From: Streptomyces specialis
GTDB lineage: Bacteria > Actinomycetota > Actinomycetes > Streptomycetales > Streptomycetaceae
Assembly (NCBI RefSeq): GCF_001493375.1
Contig: NZ_LN929755.1
Location: 62,001 to 126,000 of the forward strand
DNA length: 64,000 nt
Direction of reading: 5' to 3'
Shown here: positions 26,137-33,767 of the stretch, piece after piece
Position numbering within the stretch: the first letter of the stretch is position 1
Layout of the letters: each line of letters starts with the position of its first letter
The notes under the pieces: generated by a model
What the model saw: only the letters and a program-made list of their open reading frames with translations
The model's database searches: none
Told to the model about the DNA's origin: nothing
Made by a program: the position numbers and the translations under genes

Positions 26137-26754
26137 TCATGTGAGGGGGAAGTCGAAATAGGTGTCCGGATACGGTTCGCCCCGCAGGGTGTAGTGCCAC
26201 CACTCGCACTCGTAGGAGGCGAATCCGCAGGATTCCATCAGGGTGCGGAGGGTCTGCCGGTTCTCCGCCTCGGCCCGCGTGATCCCTTGTGCCCCGTGGT
26301 GCGAGAGCACGTCCATCAGGTCATGACCCCCGCCCATGGGGGCCAGTTCGCCGGTGGCCAGACTGTAGAGCGTCAGGTCGACGGTGCTGCCGCGGCTGTG
26401 GCCGGACTTGGCGGCCACATATCCCTGGTCGAACATCGCGGCCCTGTCGATGTTCGGGTAATGCCGTGACTTCGTCCGGCCGTCCTCCGGCTGTTCCGAC
26501 CAGCGCAGAAAGCAGTCCACGGCGCGCTGCGGGCGGTAACCGTCCCACAGGAGCACGCCGAGGCCGAGGGACCGGGCCTTGTCCCGCACTTTTTCCAGGG
26601 CGGCGCACAAGGCCGTCGTACCGACGATCCGATTGGCCAGGTATCCGTCCACCGGCTTGCCGGTGAAATTGTCCCAGGTGGCGTACTTGGCGTCCCAGCG
26701 TATGCCGGGCACGCGTTCGTCCACATAGACGAAATCGTCCATGAAGCCCTTCAC
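26137..26754 (-). CDS. vanX: VanX, zinc D-Ala-D-Ala dipeptidase
   Basis: Hydrolyses D-Ala-D-Ala so that only D-Ala-D-Lac enters the cell wall precursor. 205 residues. Zinc ligands His119, Asp126 and His187 and the catalytic Glu184 are all present (SGHSRGSTVDL; CEWWHYT), as is the DGYRP arginine at 74; each sits three residues later than in enterococcal VanX. The GTG overlaps the vanA stop by four bases and has GGAG eight bases upstream; an ATG twelve bases further in lacks a good site. Last gene of the vanHAX operon. Confidence 0.97.
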   Translation of the reverse strand: MKGFMDDFVYVDERVPGIRWDAKYATWDNFTGKPVDGYLANRIVGTTALCAALEKVRDKARSLGLGVLLWDGYRPQRAVDCFLRWSEQPEDGRTKSRHYPNIDRAAMFDQGYVAAKSGHSRGSTVDLTLYSLATGELAPMGGGHDLMDVLSHHGAQGITRAEAENRQTLRTLMESCGFASYECEWWHYTLRGEPYPDTYFDFPLT

Positions 26755-27791
26755 CGCTTCTTCTCCGCCAGCGCCGACGTCACCATCCGGTCGATCACTT
26801 CGCCGAGCGGCAGCCCCGCGGCCGTCATCATCCGCGGATAACGGCTGTACGAGGTCATGCCCGGCAGGGTGTTCACCTCGTTGAGGACCACTTGTCCATT
26901 CTCCTTGAGGAACATGTCCACCCGGGACAGCCCCCCGCATCCCAGGGCGCGGTACACGGCCTTCGCCGTCTCCTGGACGAGCGCCCGCGACTCCGCCGGA
27001 ATGTCGGCGGGAACGATCGCCGTCGAGTTCTCCGAGCCGCTTTCCGGCGCGTCCTCCTGATGGATCTTGAAGAAGCCATGGGACAGGGCGATGCGGTCCA
27101 CCTCGCCGGTGATCAGGTCAGGATCGTTCCCGAGAATGGCGCATCCGACCTCGCTGCCGACGACGGCCTCTTCGATGAGCACCTTCGAGTCGTACTGCCT
27201 CGCGGTTTCCACCGCACGCGACAGCTCCTCTTTCCGCTTCACCTTGCTGACGCCGAAGGACGACCCCGAACGGGCCGGCTTCACAAAGACGGGATAGGTC
27301 AGCCGGTCGGGATCGATGTCCTCGTCCGCCGTGACGGTCCAGAAGTCCGGTGTGGCGATTCCCGCGCTTCTGGCGACGACGTAGGCGAGGGATTTGTCCA
27401 TGCACAGAGCGGAGCTCTGGATGTCGCAGCCCGCGTAAGGGATGCCGGAGAGTTCCAGCAGGCCCTGCGTGGCACCGTCCTCGCCGAGCTTGCCGTGCAG
27501 AACGGGCAGCACGACGTCCAGACGGATCACCGTGTACTTCCCCCGCTCCAGCACCAGCAGTCCGTGGACGTCTCGGTCCGGTGACAGCACGGCCGGACGG
27601 CAGTCGCCGTTCTCCCACTCCGCGCCCGGGCCGTCACAGAGTTTCCAGGCACCGCTCCGGGTGATGCCGATGTAGAACGGTTCGTACTTCCCGGTGTCGA
27701 GGTTCTTCGCGACCTCTTGCGCGGATTTCACGGATATGGGGTGCTCCTCGGAGCAGCCCCCGAAGATGATGCCGACTTTCAGCCTATCCAT
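26751..27791 (-). CDS. vanA: VanA-type D-Ala-D-Lac ligase
   Basis: ATP-dependent ligase that makes D-alanyl-D-lactate. 346 residues, the standard length. FGGCSEEHPISVKSA at the N-terminus, VLHGKLGEDG with His99, ATP-grasp FVKPARSGSSFGVSKV, and the omega-loop LSHGFFKIHQE with His244, the residue that marks depsipeptide ligases against Tyr in Ddl. NEVNTLPGMTSYSRYPRMM near the end binds Mg. Overlaps vanH by eight bases and vanX by four. Confidence 0.97.
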   Translation of the reverse strand: MDRLKVGIIFGGCSEEHPISVKSAQEVAKNLDTGKYEPFYIGITRSGAWKLCDGPGAEWENGDCRPAVLSPDRDVHGLLVLERGKYTVIRLDVVLPVLHGKLGEDGATQGLLELSGIPYAGCDIQSSALCMDKSLAYVVARSAGIATPDFWTVTADEDIDPDRLTYPVFVKPARSGSSFGVSKVKRKEELSRAVETARQYDSKVLIEEAVVGSEVGCAILGNDPDLITGEVDRIALSHGFFKIHQEDAPESGSENSTAIVPADIPAESRALVQETAKAVYRALGCGGLSRVDMFLKENGQVVLNEVNTLPGMTSYSRYPRMMTAAGLPLGEVIDRMVTSALAEKKR

Positions 27792-28824
27792 GATGATTCC
27801 TGCTTTCGAATTCCAGGCAGTTGGCGAGGGAGTTCTCGACGGTGTCGCTCAGGGCGTGGTCCGTGTAATAGGCGCTGTGCGGGCTGATCAGCACGTTCGG
27901 CATCGCCTGGAGCCGTAGCAACGACTTGCTTCCGATGGGCTTGTTCCTGTGATCGGCGTAGAAGATCCCCTCTTCTCCTTCGAGGACATCCAGCGCCGCG
28001 CCGCCCAGCCTGCCGTTCTCCAGGGCCGTGACGAGGGCCTCGGTGTCGAGGAGGGCACCGCGTCCGGTGTTGATGACGAACGCGCCGTGCTTCATCCGCT
28101 CGATACGCCGGCCGTCGAGGAGATGGCGCGTCTCCGGGGTCAGCGGCACATGGAGCGAGACGATGTCGCTGCGCCGCAGCAGTTCGTCGAGAGGGACGTA
28201 ATCGGCGGCGACATGGGGATGATGGTCGTGGGCCAGCATCCGGCAGCCGAATCCCCGCAGCCTGGCCATGACCGCCGCGCCGATGCGTCCCGTTCCCACC
28301 ACTCCGACGGTCAGATCGCGCAGCTCTTTCCCGCGCACGTCACTCAGCCGGTAGTCGTGGACATCGGCACGCCGGATGACGGATTTCGCGTGGCGCACCG
28401 CCATCAGCATCAGCATCAGCGTGTAGTCGGCCACGCTGTCGGGCGAATAGGCGACATTCCCGACGCGGATGCCGACGCTCTCGGCGTACTCCACATCGAT
28501 GTGGTTGTACCCGACGCTCCTGGTGGAGATATACGTGACGCCGGCCTGGGCGAGCGCGCGGAGGGTGGAATTGGTGACGGGAGTCTTGTGACCGATGCTG
28601 ACGCAGCGGTTTCCGTGGGCCAGGTCGACAGTGGCTTCGGATACCGGCGCCTCGGTGATGGTCGGTATGACGCCGAAGCGAGGCGCCATCTCCCGGAACA
28701 AGGCGGCCTCGTCCTTCCCGCAACCATAAATCGTGATTCCCCTGGCGGGGACGAGCGAGGAGGACGAGGACACCAGCGATCGGGTGCGGCGGGCCGCTGT
28801 TCGGACTGGTTCGCTGGAGGTCAT
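27784..28824 (-). CDS. vanH: VanH, D-lactate dehydrogenase
   Basis: Reduces pyruvate to D-lactate for VanA. 346 residues of the D-2-hydroxyacid dehydrogenase family: substrate region STRSVGYNHIDVEYAESVGI, NAD motif VGVVGTGRIGAAVMARLRGF, the catalytic Arg in NTGRGALLDTEALVTALENG, Glu in DVLEGEEG and His in ISPHSAYYT. The ATG at 28824 lies exactly 34 nt after the CGCATAC core of the VanR-type promoter element. First gene of vanHAX. Confidence 0.96.
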   Translation of the reverse strand: MTSSEPVRTAARRTRSLVSSSSSLVPARGITIYGCGKDEAALFREMAPRFGVIPTITEAPVSEATVDLAHGNRCVSIGHKTPVTNSTLRALAQAGVTYISTRSVGYNHIDVEYAESVGIRVGNVAYSPDSVADYTLMLMLMAVRHAKSVIRRADVHDYRLSDVRGKELRDLTVGVVGTGRIGAAVMARLRGFGCRMLAHDHHPHVAADYVPLDELLRRSDIVSLHVPLTPETRHLLDGRRIERMKHGAFVINTGRGALLDTEALVTALENGRLGGAALDVLEGEEGIFYADHRNKPIGSKSLLRLQAMPNVLISPHSAYYTDHALSDTVENSLANCLEFESRNHHG

Positions 28825-28895
28825 GGGTCCACTCAAGGCGGATCGATGTTGTCGGCACGTATGCGGCTTTCGATATACCGACAATATGTTACTTG
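28825..28895 (-). promoter_or_regulatory. VanR-type promoter element upstream of vanH
   Basis: On the minus strand it reads GTCGGTATATCGAAAGCCGC, ATACGTGCCGACAACATCG, then TTGAGT at -12 to -7 of the ATG. It shares TCGGCATATCGAAAACCGCATAC and GTCGGCAAC-like blocks with three other promoters in the cluster. Spacing from CGCATAC to the ATG is 34 nt, as in all four. Confidence 0.8.
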
Positions 28896-28902
28896 CAGGT
28901 AA

Positions 28903-28966
28903 TATATCGTGGGCTTATCGAAAACCGCATACACGTCGGCAACGCCCCGCCGCCTTCACTGGGGGC
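28903..28966 (+). promoter_or_regulatory. VanR-type promoter element upstream of murF2
   Basis: Reads TATATCGTGGGCTTATCG, AAAACCGCATACACGTCGG, CAACGCCCCGCCGCC, then TTCACT at -12 to -7 of the ATG at 28967. CGCATAC lies 34 nt before that ATG. Back to back with the vanH element, so the two genes are probably induced together. Confidence 0.8.
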
Positions 28967-29047
28967 ATGACCTCCCGCGTATCACCCTTCGTCACGCACC
29001 CCGCCGGCCCGCTCCCGCACGCCGGCCTCCGCGCCGCCCGCGCGTGA
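28967..29047 (+). CDS. Short leader frame coupled to murF2
   Basis: A 26-codon frame ([20 protein letters not shown] then LRAARA) starting at the ATG that the promoter element positions and ending in TGA that overlaps the murF2 GTG (GTGA). Probably not a functional peptide; it may carry ribosomes from a leaderless mRNA start to the real gene. Confidence 0.45.
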   Translation: MTSRVSPFVTHPAGPLPHAGLRAARA

Positions 29048-30387
29048 TTCCGCTCAGCGTCGGCGAGATCGCCGAGGTCGTCGGCGGGACGGTCGAGGGC
29101 GACAGCGGCGTGAAGGTGACCGCGCCGGCCGTGCTCGACGGCCGCCAGGCCGAGCCGGGCGGCCTCTTCGTCGCCTTCGCCGGCGAACACGCCGACGGCC
29201 ACGCGTACGCCGGCCAGGCCGGCCGGGCCGGCGCGGTGGCCGTCCTCGGCTCCCGGCCCACGCCGCTGCCCACCGTCGTCGTCGAGGACGCGCGGGCCGC
29301 GCTCCAGGCGCTCGCCGCCCACGTCGTGGCCCGGTTGCGCGACGGGCTGACCGTGGTCGGCGTGACCGGCTCCCAGGGCAAGACCAGCACCAAGGACCTG
29401 CTGGCGGCCGTGCTGTCGGGCACCGCGCCGACGATCGCCACCATCGGCACGCTCAACAACGAACTCGGCGTGCCGCTCACCATGCTGCGCGCCGACGCGG
29501 CCACCCGGTTCCTGGGGCTGGAGATGGGAGCCCGCCATATCGGGGACATCGCCGCGCTCACCGCCCTGGTCGCGCCCGACATCGCCGTCGTCCTCAGCGT
29601 CGGCCAGGCCCACCTCGGCGAGTTCGGGTCCCGCGAGGCCATCGCCACGACCAAGGGCGAGCTGGTGCGGGGGCTGGCCCCCGGCGGCACCGCCGTCCTC
29701 AACGCCGACGATCCCCGGGTGATCGCGATGCGCTCGCTCACCGGCGGCCCGGTGCTGACCTTCGGCCGGGCGGCGCACGCCGACGTACAGGCGCGCGATC
29801 TCGCGACGGACCGGCTGGGCAGGCCGTCGTTCACGCTGCGGACCGCCGACGCCTCGGCTGCCCTCACCCTGCCGCTCGTCGGCGCCCACCAGGCGCTCAA
29901 CGCGTCGGCCGCCGCCGCGGCGGGACTCGCGGCCGGCGTACCGCTCGACGTGGCCGCGACGGCGCTGGCCACCGCCTCGCTGTCGAAGTGGCGCATGGAA
30001 CCGCGCGACCTCGCCGGGGGCGCGACGCTGCTCAACGACTCCTACAACGCCAACCCCGACTCGACCCGCGCCGCCCTGGACGCGCTGGCGGCCGTCGAGG
30101 GCGGGCGCCGTATCGCCGTCCTGGGCGAGATGCGCGAACTGGGCGACGCCGGCGAGGCCGAGCACCGCGCGGTCGGGAAGTACGCCGCCTCCCGGGCCGA
30201 CGTGGTGGCCGCCGTCGGCGAGGCCGCCCGGCCGATCGCCGAGGGCGCGGGAGAACGGGCGGTGACGCTGCCCGACAACGCGGCGGCCGTCGACTGGCTG
30301 CGCCGCCACCTCGCCCCCGGCGATGTCGTACTGGTCAAAGCCTCCCGAGGGGCACGCCTCGACGAGGTCGCCGCCGCGCTCGCATAG
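29044..30387 (+). CDS. murF2: MurF2, UDP-MurNAc-tripeptide:D-Ala-D-Lac ligase (second MurF)
   Basis: 447 residues of the Mur ligase family. ATP loop [17 protein letters not shown] (about 98-114), the central [13 protein letters not shown] carrying the catalytic Glu/Asp region, NADDPRV, and [11 protein letters not shown] (about 338), the MurF hallmark. It would join the depsipeptide made by VanA to the precursor. A murF paralogue near vanHAX is known from glycopeptide producers (for example the teicoplanin cluster). The GTG overlaps a short leader frame. The VanR-type element upstream puts it in the van regulon. Confidence 0.9.
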   Translation: MIPLSVGEIAEVVGGTVEGDSGVKVTAPAVLDGRQAEPGGLFVAFAGEHADGHAYAGQAGRAGAVAVLGSRPTPLPTVVVEDARAALQALAAHVVARLRDGLTVVGVTGSQGKTSTKDLLAAVLSGTAPTIATIGTLNNELGVPLTMLRADAATRFLGLEMGARHIGDIAALTALVAPDIAVVLSVGQAHLGEFGSREAIATTKGELVRGLAPGGTAVLNADDPRVIAMRSLTGGPVLTFGRAAHADVQARDLATDRLGRPSFTLRTADASAALTLPLVGAHQALNASAAAAAGLAAGVPLDVAATALATASLSKWRMEPRDLAGGATLLNDSYNANPDSTRAALDALAAVEGGRRIAVLGEMRELGDAGEAEHRAVGKYAASRADVVAAVGEAARPIAEGAGERAVTLPDNAAAVDWLRRHLAPGDVVLVKASRGARLDEVAAALA

Positions 30388-30392
30388 GCGTA

Positions 30393-30425
30393 CGGCGCCA
30401 CGCCCTCCGGCCGGGCGTGGCGCCG
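30393..30425. terminator. Bidirectional terminator between murF2 and vanK
   Basis: Perfect hairpin with a 13-base stem CGGCGCCACGCCC and its complement around a seven-base loop, between two converging genes. Confidence 0.75.
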
Positions 30426-30439
30426 CGTGCGAGCCGGGC

Positions 30440-31552
30440 TCAGCGCCCGCGTCGCCTCATGTAGAGGTCGAAAGCCCGGTAGACCATCGGCCGCAGCGGC
30501 AGGTCCCACTCGCCGACGTATCTGACCGCCCGACCGCCCGTGCCGACCTTGAACTGGATCAGCCCGACGTGCGGGTCACCGGTGTCGAGGGTGGGCGTGA
30601 TGCCGCGCAGGTCGTAGACGTCGCAGCCGGCCGCCAGCGAGTCGCGGATCATCGCCCACTGGCAGGCGTTGGAACCGCGCACCTCGCGCTTCTCGGTGGA
30701 GGAGGCGCCGTAGGCGTACCAGGCGTGGGCGCCGACGCGGACCAGGATGGTGGCGGCGACCAGGTCGCCCTGGTGGTGGGCCAGGTACAGCTTGATCCGC
30801 TCGGGGTCCTCGGCCCTCAGCGCCGCGAACATGGTCTCGAAGTAGCGCAGCGGCCGGGGCGTGAAACGGTCGCGCTGGGCCGTGTGGACGTAGAGGTCGT
30901 GGAACGCCTTCAGGTCCGTACCGACCGTGACCTCGACGCCCTCCTTGGCCGCCTTCCTGATGTTGCGGCGCCAGAGCTGGTTCATGCCCCTGAACAGGTC
31001 GTCCTCGGTTCTGCCGGCCAGCAGGATCTCGTACTTGAACTGCGGATGCCCGACCCCGAAGCCGTCCTCCGGGCTCTGCGGCAGCCAGCCGGCGTCCCTG
31101 AGCCGGCCGGTCACGTGGACGCCGACCGGGTCGGTGTACCGGGCGGGCATCTCGGTGAGCCGCCTGACGCCCGGATCGGCGATGCCCTCCTTGACCTGGT
31201 CGGCGCTCCAGACGTCCGTGCACACCGGCGGCCCGAGGCGGATCGCGAACGCGCCGCGCTCCTTGAGACGGGCCGCCAGCGGGTCGAGCCACGCGGCGAT
31301 CTCGCCGGTCCAGTCGATGGCCGGGCCCTCGGGCAGGTAGGCCAGCGTGGCGCGTTCGAGGCGCGGCACCGGGCGGTGCAGGACGAGTCCGGCACCGACC
31401 AGCCGAGGGCCGTCGAACCAGCCGAGGGACTCGCTGCGCCACTCGGTCTTCACCAGGCCCCACGCCGGGGTCTGGAGGAAGCTGACCGACCGCTGCGCCC
31501 GCACGAACGCCAGGTGTTCGGCGGCGCTGATCGGTTCCACGGTCAGACGCAC
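30440..31552 (-). CDS. vanK: VanK, FemX-family peptidyltransferase
   Basis: FemABX-fold enzyme that adds the cross-bridge amino acid to precursors ending in D-Lac; in S. coelicolor VanK is needed because normal FemX will not use them. 370 residues from the GTG at 31552 (GGAG eight bases upstream), with SFLQTPAWGLVKTEWRSESL, LAYLPEGPAIDWTG, MNQLWRRNIRKAAKEGVEV, RDRFTPRPLRYF and GLIQFKVGTGGRAVRYVGEW, all familiar FemX blocks. An alternative GTG at 31597 overlaps an upstream leader frame (GTGA) and has its own good site, adding 15 residues. Confidence 0.93.
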   Translation of the reverse strand: MRLTVEPISAAEHLAFVRAQRSVSFLQTPAWGLVKTEWRSESLGWFDGPRLVGAGLVLHRPVPRLERATLAYLPEGPAIDWTGEIAAWLDPLAARLKERGAFAIRLGPPVCTDVWSADQVKEGIADPGVRRLTEMPARYTDPVGVHVTGRLRDAGWLPQSPEDGFGVGHPQFKYEILLAGRTEDDLFRGMNQLWRRNIRKAAKEGVEVTVGTDLKAFHDLYVHTAQRDRFTPRPLRYFETMFAALRAEDPERIKLYLAHHQGDLVAATILVRVGAHAWYAYGASSTEKREVRGSNACQWAMIRDSLAAGCDVYDLRGITPTLDTGDPHVGLIQFKVGTGGRAVRYVGEWDLPLRPMVYRAFDLYMRRRGR

Positions 31553-31593
31553 GCCCCCGGCTCCGTTCGCCCCTCGGTGGTGCGCTGTCCGGC

Positions 31594-31677
31594 TCACCGG
31601 TCCGTCCCCCTCACGCCGGCGTCCCCGGACAGGGCACCGGCGCACCCGGGCTGCCACCGGATCACGGTCCTGTTCAT
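31594..31677 (-). CDS. Second short leader frame before vanK
   Basis: 27 codons starting MNRTVIRWQPG, beginning in the stop of leader frame 1 (ATGA) and ending in TGA that overlaps a possible vanK GTG at 31597. Probably a translational relay rather than a functional peptide. Confidence 0.35.
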   Translation of the reverse strand: MNRTVIRWQPGCAGALSGDAGVRGTDR

Positions 31678-31751
31678 TCGGCACCACCCCGGCCGACACC
31701 CGAGGCCGCCGGGGACCGGGCTGCTGTTCGTGCTGGTTCGCGGTAGGACAT
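31674..31751 (-). CDS. First short leader frame before vanK
   Basis: 25 codons (MSYREPARTAARSPAASGVG then RGGAE) starting at the ATG placed 34 nt after the CGCATAC of the promoter element, and ending ATGA into leader frame 2. Its only notable feature is its position. Confidence 0.4.
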   Translation of the reverse strand: MSYREPARTAARSPAASGVGRGGAE

Positions 31752-31822
31752 GCCGTCAGTCAAACCGGCGGGGTGTTGCCGGCACGTATGCGGTTTTCGA
31801 TATGCCGACGATATGCGCCGGG
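31752..31822 (-). promoter_or_regulatory. VanR-type promoter element upstream of vanK
   Basis: Minus strand: CATATCGTCGGCATATCG, AAAACCGCATACGTGCCGG, CAACACCCCGCCGG, TTGACT at -12 to -7 of the ATG at 31751. The best match to the consensus of the four. Confidence 0.82.
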
Positions 31823-31847
31823 CCGGTGCCGCACGGGGCCGAGGTGT

Positions 31848-32984
31848 TCACCACGTGATCCCCGCCGCCACCGGGCGGTGGTCGCTGCCGGTGGCCGGCA
31901 GCACCCACGCGCTCGCCGGCTCCACGCCGCGGACCAGGATCTGGTCGATCCGCGCCACCGGGAACGCCGCCGGCCAGGTGAAGCCGAACCCGTCCCCGGC
32001 CACGTCCTGGGCCGAGCGCATCCGCGCGGTGAGGCCGTCGAACGCGCGGTCCTCCATGGTGCCGTTCAGGTCGCCGAGCAGCCCCCCCCGCTCGTTCGGC
32101 TCGGCGGCGATGGCCGCGCCGAGCATCCGCGCGCCGGCGTCCCCCGGGCCCGACGCGAGGCCCCCGCCGAGATCCACGCGCACGGACCCCAGGTGGGCCA
32201 CATACACCGCCAGCGGCCCGTGGTCCGTGGCCACCGTGGTGCGCAGCGCCCTCGGCCCGGACACCGCGACCTCCACCGGCCGGGTGTCCGACAGGGGCAG
32301 CGTGCTCCACAGCCCGACCGTGCCCTGCACCGTGTGGTACGGGTACGCCTTCGCCAGCTCCGTCACGTAGGTGCCCCTGGCCTCCTCGGTCAGCTCCTCC
32401 AGGGCCAGCACGTCCGCGCCGGAGGCGGCCAGGGCGCGGGCGGTGCCGACCGGGTCGGGGTTGGCGGCGCCGACGTTGTGGCTGACCAGGGTGAGGTCGC
32501 CGTCCGCGTGGGACGTGCCGGTGAACAGCCCGCCGAAGAGGTTCAGCCACACCGTGACGGGCAGCAGCAGCGCGGCCACCGCGGAGGCGGAACGGCGCCA
32601 CAGTGCCCCGGCCAGCAGCACCGGGACGAACAGGCCGAACCACGGCAGGAACGTCTCCACCAGGCTGCCGAGGTTCCGGGTCCCGTTCGGGATGTGCGCG
32701 TGCAGCATCATCAACAGGCCGAGCAGCAGCGCCAGCGCCGCGAGCACCAGGCCGCGTTTCCAGGGCCCCGGCCGGGAGGCGGCGCGGATCGCCCGGCGCC
32801 AACCCCCGCGCCAGGCGGCGGCGCCGGTGGTGTCCCGGCGATCGGCGCCGCCCCGTCCGGTCCCCGCCGTGTCGTTCTCGCCGAGGGCGGGGGTGATCAC
32901 CGCAGTCTCGGCTGTCGGTCCGACGGCAGGGGGCCGAGGCGTCCGGCGGGTCGTCGTGCGTGCTGACAGGGGGGTACGAGCCAT
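31848..32984 (-). CDS. vanJ: VanJ, membrane endonuclease/exonuclease/phosphatase-fold protein
   Basis: 378 residues. An ~80-residue disordered Pro/Thr-rich N-terminus, three membrane helices (about 90-165) and a C-terminal EEP-fold phosphatase domain: LTLVSHNVGAANPD (Asn), VLALEELTEE (metal Glu), YVAHLGSV (catalytic His/Asn area), LLGDLNGTM (Asp/Asn) and ATGSDHRPVAAGI (catalytic Asp-His). In S. coelicolor VanJ is not needed for vancomycin resistance but gives teicoplanin resistance; the same accessory role is likely here. ATG placed 34 nt after the promoter core. Confidence 0.93.
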   Translation of the reverse strand: MARTPLSARTTTRRTPRPPAVGPTAETAVITPALGENDTAGTGRGGADRRDTTGAAAWRGGWRRAIRAASRPGPWKRGLVLAALALLLGLLMMLHAHIPNGTRNLGSLVETFLPWFGLFVPVLLAGALWRRSASAVAALLLPVTVWLNLFGGLFTGTSHADGDLTLVSHNVGAANPDPVGTARALAASGADVLALEELTEEARGTYVTELAKAYPYHTVQGTVGLWSTLPLSDTRPVEVAVSGPRALRTTVATDHGPLAVYVAHLGSVRVDLGGGLASGPGDAGARMLGAAIAAEPNERGGLLGDLNGTMEDRAFDGLTARMRSAQDVAGDGFGFTWPAAFPVARIDQILVRGVEPASAWVLPATGSDHRPVAAGITW

Positions 32985-33060
32985 ACCGGCAGTCAAGGCG
33001 GGGCGGTGTTGCCGACGGGTATGCGGTTCTCGATATGCCGACGATATGTCCCGGCTCGTA
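32985..33060 (-). promoter_or_regulatory. Shared vanJ/vanR promoter region with VanR-type element
   Basis: Minus strand toward vanJ: CATATCGTCGGCATATCG, AGAACCGCATACCCGTCGG, CAACACCG, then TTGACT at -12 to -7. Toward vanR the last bases before the ATG contain TAGCAT (33059-33064), a good -10 hexamer 8-13 nt before the start codon, so vanRS mRNA may also be nearly leaderless. One VanR site probably serves both. Confidence 0.75.
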
Positions 33061-33071
33061 GCATCAAGGGC

Positions 33072-33767
33072 ATGCGTGTGCTGATCGTCGAGGACGAACC
33101 GTATCTTGCGGAGGCCATTCGCGATGGGCTGCGCCTGGAGGCGATCGCGGCCGACATCGCCGGTGACGGCGACACCGCTCTGGAACTGCTCGGCGTCAAC
33201 ACCTACGACATCGCCGTCCTCGACCGCGACATCCCCGGGCCGTCCGGTGACGAGATCGCCAAACGCATCGTCGCGTCCGGCAGCGGCATGCCGATCCTGA
33301 TGCTCACCGCCGCGGACCGTCTCGACGACAAGGCGTCCGGGTTCGAACTCGGCGCCGACGACTACCTCACCAAGCCGTTCGAGCTGCGTGAACTCGCGCT
33401 CAGGCTCAGGGCACTCGACCGCAGGCGCCCGCACAACAGGCCGCCCGTGCGGGAGATCGCGGGCCTGCGGCTGGATCCGTTCCGCCGCGAGGTCTACCGC
33501 GACGACCGCTATGTCGCGCTGACGAGGAAGCAGTTCGCCGTGCTGGAGGTCCTCATCGCCGCCGAGGGCGGTGTCGTCAGCGCCGAGGAGCTGCTGGAGC
33601 GGGCGTGGGACGAGAACGCCGACCCGTTCACCAACGCCGTGCGCATCACCGTCTCGGCGTTGCGCAAACGCCTCGGCGAGCCCGGGATCATCACCACCGT
33701 GCCGGGCGTCGGCTACCGCGTCGAGACGGCACCCGGCGACGGACGTGAGAGCGGCGCGCGTGGATAG
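33072..33767 (+). CDS. vanR: VanR, response regulator
   Basis: 231 residues, OmpR/PhoB type. Receiver with acidic pair E9-D10, phospho-acceptor Asp51 (VLDRDIPG), Thr in LMLTAADR and Lys in YLTKPF; C-terminal winged helix (LTRKQFAVLEVLIAAEGGVV ... VRITVSALRKRLGEPGIITT). Activates the van promoters when phosphorylated by VanS. The stop overlaps vanS by eight bases. Confidence 0.96.
   Translation: MRVLIVEDEPYLAEAIRDGLRLEAIAADIAGDGDTALELLGVNTYDIAVLDRDIPGPSGDEIAKRIVASGSGMPILMLTAADRLDDKASGFELGADDYLTKPFELRELALRLRALDRRRPHNRPPVREIAGLRLDPFRREVYRDDRYVALTRKQFAVLEVLIAAEGGVVSAEELLERAWDENADPFTNAVRITVSALRKRLGEPGIITTVPGVGYRVETAPGDGRESGARG

Noticed and set aside
26751..27791. The ligase as an ordinary Ddl D-Ala-D-Ala ligase
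   Set aside because: His244 in the omega loop and the vanH/vanX neighbours indicate a depsipeptide ligase.
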